From positions 1 to 8,618 of the forward strand of contig CALBYK010000336.1 of assembly GCA_937889855.1 (NCBI GenBank): DNA of 8,618 bases, read 5' to 3'. The position numbers and the translations under genes were made by a program. The notes beneath the pieces were generated by a model. The model was given only the letters and a program-made list of their open reading frames with translations, did not search any database and had not been told where the DNA came from. This document shows, piece after piece, positions 6,548-8,618 of this stretch. How positions within the stretch are numbered: the first letter of the stretch is position 1; each line of letters opens with the position of its first letter. This DNA is from an uncultured Prevotella sp. (lineage in GTDB: Bacteria; Bacteroidota; Bacteroidia; Bacteroidales; Bacteroidaceae).

Positions 6548-7534
6548 TTAGTCGTGTATCTTGCTTGCGTCACACTTTATGGTCTTCTCTATCTGGTAGT
6601 CGTTGCGGTTTTGCGACGAGCGGCTCACGAGGTCGCCGATGAATCCGGCAAGGAAGAACTGTGTTCCTATCATCATCATCGTAAGAGCGATGTAGAAATA
6701 GGGCGAGTCGGTGACAAGCCGCTGCGGTATGCCCTGCGACAGGCACCAAAGTTTGTCCGCACCGAGCGCGAGAGCCGACACGAACCCTATGAAGAACATC
6801 AGTGTGCCGAGAAACCCGAACACGTGCATGGGCTTCTTGCCGAAGCTTGAGAGAAACCACAGCGTGATGAGGTCGAGATAGCCGTTGAAGAAGCGGTTCC
6901 AACCCATGAACTTCGACCTGCCGTACTTTCGTGCCTGATGATGGACGGGTTTCTCGCCAATCTTGTCGAAGCCGGCGTTCTTGGCGAGGTAGGGTATGTA
7001 GCGGTGCATCTCGCCGTACACCTCGATGTTCTTCACCACGTCGCGGCGGTATGACTTAAGACCGCAGTTGAAGTCGTGCAGATTGTGTATGCCGCTCACC
7101 TTGCGTGCCGTGGCGTTAAACAGCTTCGTAGGTATGGTCTTTGAGAGCGGGTCGCCCTGCTTGCGGTTCTGCTTGTAGCCAGACACGAGGTCGTAGCCAT
7201 CGTCCACAATCATGCGGTAGAGGGCGGGAATCTCGTCGGGCGAGTCCTGCAGGTCGGCGTCCATGGTGATTACCACGTCGCCCTGTGCTTCCTTGAATCC
7301 GCAGTATAGCGCAGGGCTCTTGCCGTAGTTGCGGCGAAACTTGATACCCTTAACGTACGGCGACTTCTTTGCGAGGTTCTCTATTACGTCCCATGAGTGG
7401 TCGGTGGAGCCGTCGTTGACGAAAATCACCTCAAACGTGAAATTGTTCTCTTTCATTACGCGCTCAATCCATGCGCAGAGTTCAGGCAACGATTCTTCCT
7501 CGTTGTATAGTGGTACTATGACAGTTATGTCCAT
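6548..7534 (-). CDS. Family 2 glycosyltransferase, GtrB/DPM1-like, membrane anchored
   Basis: A 328-residue enzyme that likely moves a sugar from a nucleotide donor to a polyprenyl phosphate at the cytosolic face of the inner membrane. The GT-A catalytic domain shows VIVPLYNEEESL (5-16), the nucleotide-binding VNDGSTD (39-45), the DXD metal motif MDADLQDSP (91-99), HDFNCGLKSYRRD (153-165) and RKYGRSKF (202-209). Two C-terminal membrane helices lie at about 235-257 and 278-302, the GtrB/ArnC/DPM1 arrangement. No flippase (GtrA) or acceptor-side gene is adjacent. The donor sugar cannot be read from sequence. Start ATG 7534; the leader upstream carries a 13-bp stem-loop. It is followed by DUF6452 after 17 nt. 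Pairing with an upstream DUF4199 gene is an arrangement I recall from other Bacteroidota. Confidence 0.92.
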   Translation of the reverse strand: MDITVIVPLYNEEESLPELCAWIERVMKENNFTFEVIFVNDGSTDHSWDVIENLAKKSPYVKGIKFRRNYGKSPALYCGFKEAQGDVVITMDADLQDSPDEIPALYRMIVDDGYDLVSGYKQNRKQGDPLSKTIPTKLFNATARKVSGIHNLHDFNCGLKSYRRDVVKNIEVYGEMHRYIPYLAKNAGFDKIGEKPVHHQARKYGRSKFMGWNRFFNGYLDLITLWFLSSFGKKPMHVFGFLGTLMFFIGFVSALALGADKLWCLSQGIPQRLVTDSPYFYIALTMMMIGTQFFLAGFIGDLVSRSSQNRNDYQIEKTIKCDASKIHD

Positions 7535-7591
7535 CTCTGTATATTGTTAAGTAACTAATCAGAATTAATTTAATATAAACGGCAATAGGGG

Positions 7592-7627
7592 CAATATAGA
7601 CAACGTTGTCCATTGTTGTCTATATTG
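7592..7627 (-). promoter_or_regulatory. 13-bp stem-loop between the DUF4199 and glycosyltransferase genes
   Basis: CAATATAGACAAC (7592-7604) and GTTGTCTATATTG (7615-7627) are perfect complements around a 10-nt loop. The loop contains a third GTTGTC, so GACAACGTTGTC (7599-7610) is itself a palindrome and offers a competing fold. The element is 17 nt after the DUF4199 stop and about 58 nt before the glycosyltransferase ATG. No T-run follows on the minus strand, so it may be an attenuator, an RNA-processing or stability element, or a dimer binding site rather than a plain terminator. Confidence 0.55.
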
Positions 7628-7644
7628 TGTCGTTTTTCAATACG

Positions 7645-8163
7645 TCATTTCGTCTTCCTCATGCAGACAGCCGCAATCGGCAGGCTCGCTATCACGCCTA
7701 TAACGAAGTTCTGCATCATAAAAACGAACGACCATTCAATGGGTGTAAGCATTGTTATCTGGCTGATGGTCTGGCTTATCTCCGTTTTCGATAGTCCATT
7801 CTGCTCGTAGACCGGCGTAAGCAGCTTCATGCTCCCGGCAACAAGATCGGCGAACGTGCCGTGGTCGAGAAAGCGGAAATAGACAAACTGTGCGAGCGCG
7901 AACACGAGTGATGCGTAGAAGAATGTGTAGGCACTGTAGGCAAAGGCACGACGGAATGAAATGTGCCCGTCGAGCGCCTGGTCGCGGAACTTTGACAGTC
8001 GCCATGCTATAAGAAAAGGTGTTGCAAGCGCGAGCAGGTTTCCAAGTGCCCCTGCCGGCATCATTGTCATGCATGCGAAGCTTACAATCCAAAGGAGTGA
8101 AAGCAGGAGAGCGTCCTGTCGTGCAAATGCCTTTAGCTGAATGAAGTTTTCAATTCTTATCAT
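7645..8163 (-). CDS. DUF4199 domain integral membrane protein
   Basis: A 172-residue inner-membrane protein of the Bacteroidota family DUF4199; function unknown. Four hydrophobic segments are visible at about 16-33, 38-56, 72-95 and 146-167. The family-like FVYFRFLDHG (93-102) follows the third helix, a soluble stretch of about 45 residues comes next, and a short RKTK tail ends the protein. Start ATG 8163 has no clear Shine-Dalgarno and an AT-rich leader. It is the first gene of the six-gene minus-strand block, 110 nt before the glycosyltransferase gene. Its association with a polyprenyl-sugar type transferase hints at a role in envelope glycan assembly, but nothing in the sequence shows it directly. 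Confidence 0.85.
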   Translation of the reverse strand: MIRIENFIQLKAFARQDALLLSLLWIVSFACMTMMPAGALGNLLALATPFLIAWRLSKFRDQALDGHISFRRAFAYSAYTFFYASLVFALAQFVYFRFLDHGTFADLVAGSMKLLTPVYEQNGLSKTEISQTISQITMLTPIEWSFVFMMQNFVIGVIASLPIAAVCMRKTK

Positions 8164-8194
8164 TAAATAATGTGTATGTTTTATAAAACGAGTG

Positions 8195-8202
8195 CAAACT
8201 TA
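8195..8202 (-). promoter_or_regulatory. Bacteroidota-type promoter -7 box of the DUF4199-led operon
   Basis: On the minus strand TAAGTTTG fits TAnnTTTG, 31 nt upstream of the ATG at 8163. I find no clear -33 TTTG at the proper distance. A perfect 12-bp palindrome, GTTTTATAAAAC (8178-8189), covers the expected transcription start. A second palindrome, TATACGTATA (8217-8226), lies just upstream near the -33 zone; either could be an operator. Confidence 0.6.
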
Positions 8203-8291
8203 CAACTTTTTTCCCGTATACGTATAATGATAGGGCAAATATTAGCTTTTTTCAACGATTGTGAGCCTCAAAATACCACCCAAACTGAAAG

Positions 8292-8310
8292 CGGAGGCAC
8301 CTTGCCTCCG
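8292..8310. other. 8-bp GC-rich hairpin in the intergenic region
   Basis: CGGAGGCA and TGCCTCCG are exact complements around a CCT loop. No T-run follows on either strand, so a classical intrinsic terminator is not supported. It sits between the DUF4199 promoter and the 22-bp array and could be a boundary between them or the relic of a mobile repeat. Confidence 0.4.
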
Positions 8311-8322
8311 TCGAATACTACA

Positions 8323-8440
8323 TACAAAGCATTACCGCAAAGCAATAGTAGTGTCGTTACAAATCAATGGTAGCGTTGCTACAAGGCTATGGTAGTGCTA
8401 TTACCAAGCAGTGGTAATGCCATTACAAGGCATTTGTAAC
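8323..8440. repeat. 22-bp tandem repeat array with a 13-bp near-palindrome in each unit
   Basis: Four good units start at 8348, 8370, 8392 and 8414, exactly 22 bp apart, and a fifth fading unit starts with GTAAC at 8436. Each unit is a 13-bp near-palindrome, GTARYGNYRYTAC, followed by a 9-bp linker near AARGCAATG. The copies are GTAGTGTCGTTAC, GTAGCGTTGCTAC, GTAGTGCTATTAC and GTAATGCCATTAC. A degenerate unit precedes them: TAC plus linker at 8323-8334, then a remnant CCGC and a second linker (8339-8347). Units are diverged, so this is not a recent expansion. No open reading frame of credible composition crosses it, and it lacks the constant repeats and unique spacers of CRISPR. The function is not known to me; it lies about 105-200 nt upstream of the probable SRP RNA promoter. 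Confidence 0.8.
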
Positions 8441-8521
8441 AGAATTGGGAGAATGTAGCTGTTTCCGGAGAGGATAATCTATAAATGAATGTTAAATAAG
8501 TAATGTTTATCCCTGAAATAT

Positions 8522-8552
8522 TTTGTGTTTTCAAACATAATGATTATCTTTG
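8522..8552 (+). promoter_or_regulatory. Strong Bacteroidota-type promoter of the probable SRP RNA gene
   Basis: TTTG (8522-8525), a 19-bp spacer and TATCTTTG (8545-8552) match the -33/-7 consensus TTTG-N19-TAnnTTTG exactly. Transcription should start near 8558-8562. This is the best promoter in the window, as expected for a stable RNA. Confidence 0.8.
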
Positions 8553-8559
8553 CACTCGC

Positions 8560-8618
8560 TTTTGAAAAGACATGGGCAAGTCTCATACGGCCAGCTCCCT
8601 TCGAATCCTCCAGGACGG
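8560..8618 (+). ncRNA. ffs: Signal recognition particle RNA (small bacterial type), 5' part, cut by window edge
   Basis: The last ~50 nt contain CATACGGCCAGCTCCC followed by TCCTCCAGGACGG. I recognise these as the 5' strand of a short SRP RNA leading into the conserved domain IV that binds Ffh and would continue GGAAGG... beyond the edge. The strong promoter just upstream and the absence of an open reading frame agree with a stable RNA. The exact 5' end is inferred from the promoter. The pairing 3' strand is outside the window, so the fold cannot be confirmed here. The T-loop-like TTCGAATCC is coincidental: no tRNA acceptor or anticodon arm fits. Confidence 0.6.

Noticed and set aside
8170..8373. 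Plus-strand reading frame of 67 codons in the right intergenic region
   Set aside because: It runs through the promoter, the hairpin and two repeat units; its composition is unlike a protein and it has no ribosome binding site or family features.
8323..8440. Short CRISPR array
   Set aside because: The unit is only 22 bp, both the palindrome and the linker vary, and there are no identical repeats, unique spacers or cas genes.
8571..8618. tRNA gene suggested by TTCGAATCC
   Set aside because: No acceptor stem, D-arm or anticodon arm can be placed around the T-loop-like string; the surrounding sequence fits SRP RNA better.

Overview
The window looks like chromosomal DNA from a Bacteroidota bacterium, most likely Prevotella or a close relative. 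Three things point there: the promoters carry the Bacteroidota -7 box (TAnnTTTG) instead of a TATAAT box, Shine-Dalgarno sequences are weak or absent, and several proteins belong to families largely confined to this phylum (DUF3316, DUF6048, DUF6452, DUF4199). There are nine protein genes, one of them cut by the left edge, and probably the start of the signal recognition particle RNA at the right edge. I see no transposase, phage, CRISPR or tRNA gene.

Left block (1-1960, minus strand): a DedA-family membrane protein, a secreted DUF3316 protein and a lipoprotein of the S41 peptidase type lie head to tail with short or overlapping junctions. They probably form one transcript from a promoter near 1953-1985. 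A divergent promoter region (1950-2120) separates this block from a plus-strand, single-chain ThrE/YjjP-YjjB-type exporter (2121-3500).

Middle block (8163-3638, minus strand): six genes read in one direction. In transcription order they are a DUF4199 membrane protein, a membrane-anchored family 2 glycosyltransferase, a DUF6452 lipoprotein, a DUF6048 exported protein, the flavin transferase ApbE and a Crp/Fnr-type regulator. The last five are 11-22 nt apart or overlap. The first is separated from the second by 110 nt that contain a 13-bp stem-loop. The block meets the exporter gene tail to tail at a perfect inverted repeat (3528-3551). Most of its products act in or across the envelope, and the regulator at the end may control the operon or the nearby exporter.

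Right end (8164-8618): about 400 nt without a protein gene. It holds the promoter of the six-gene block, an 8-bp hairpin, a tandem array with an exact 22-bp period whose units contain a 13-bp near-palindrome (GTA-N7-TAC), and a near-ideal Bacteroidota promoter driving the probable SRP RNA. The 22-bp array is the least explained structure in the window.
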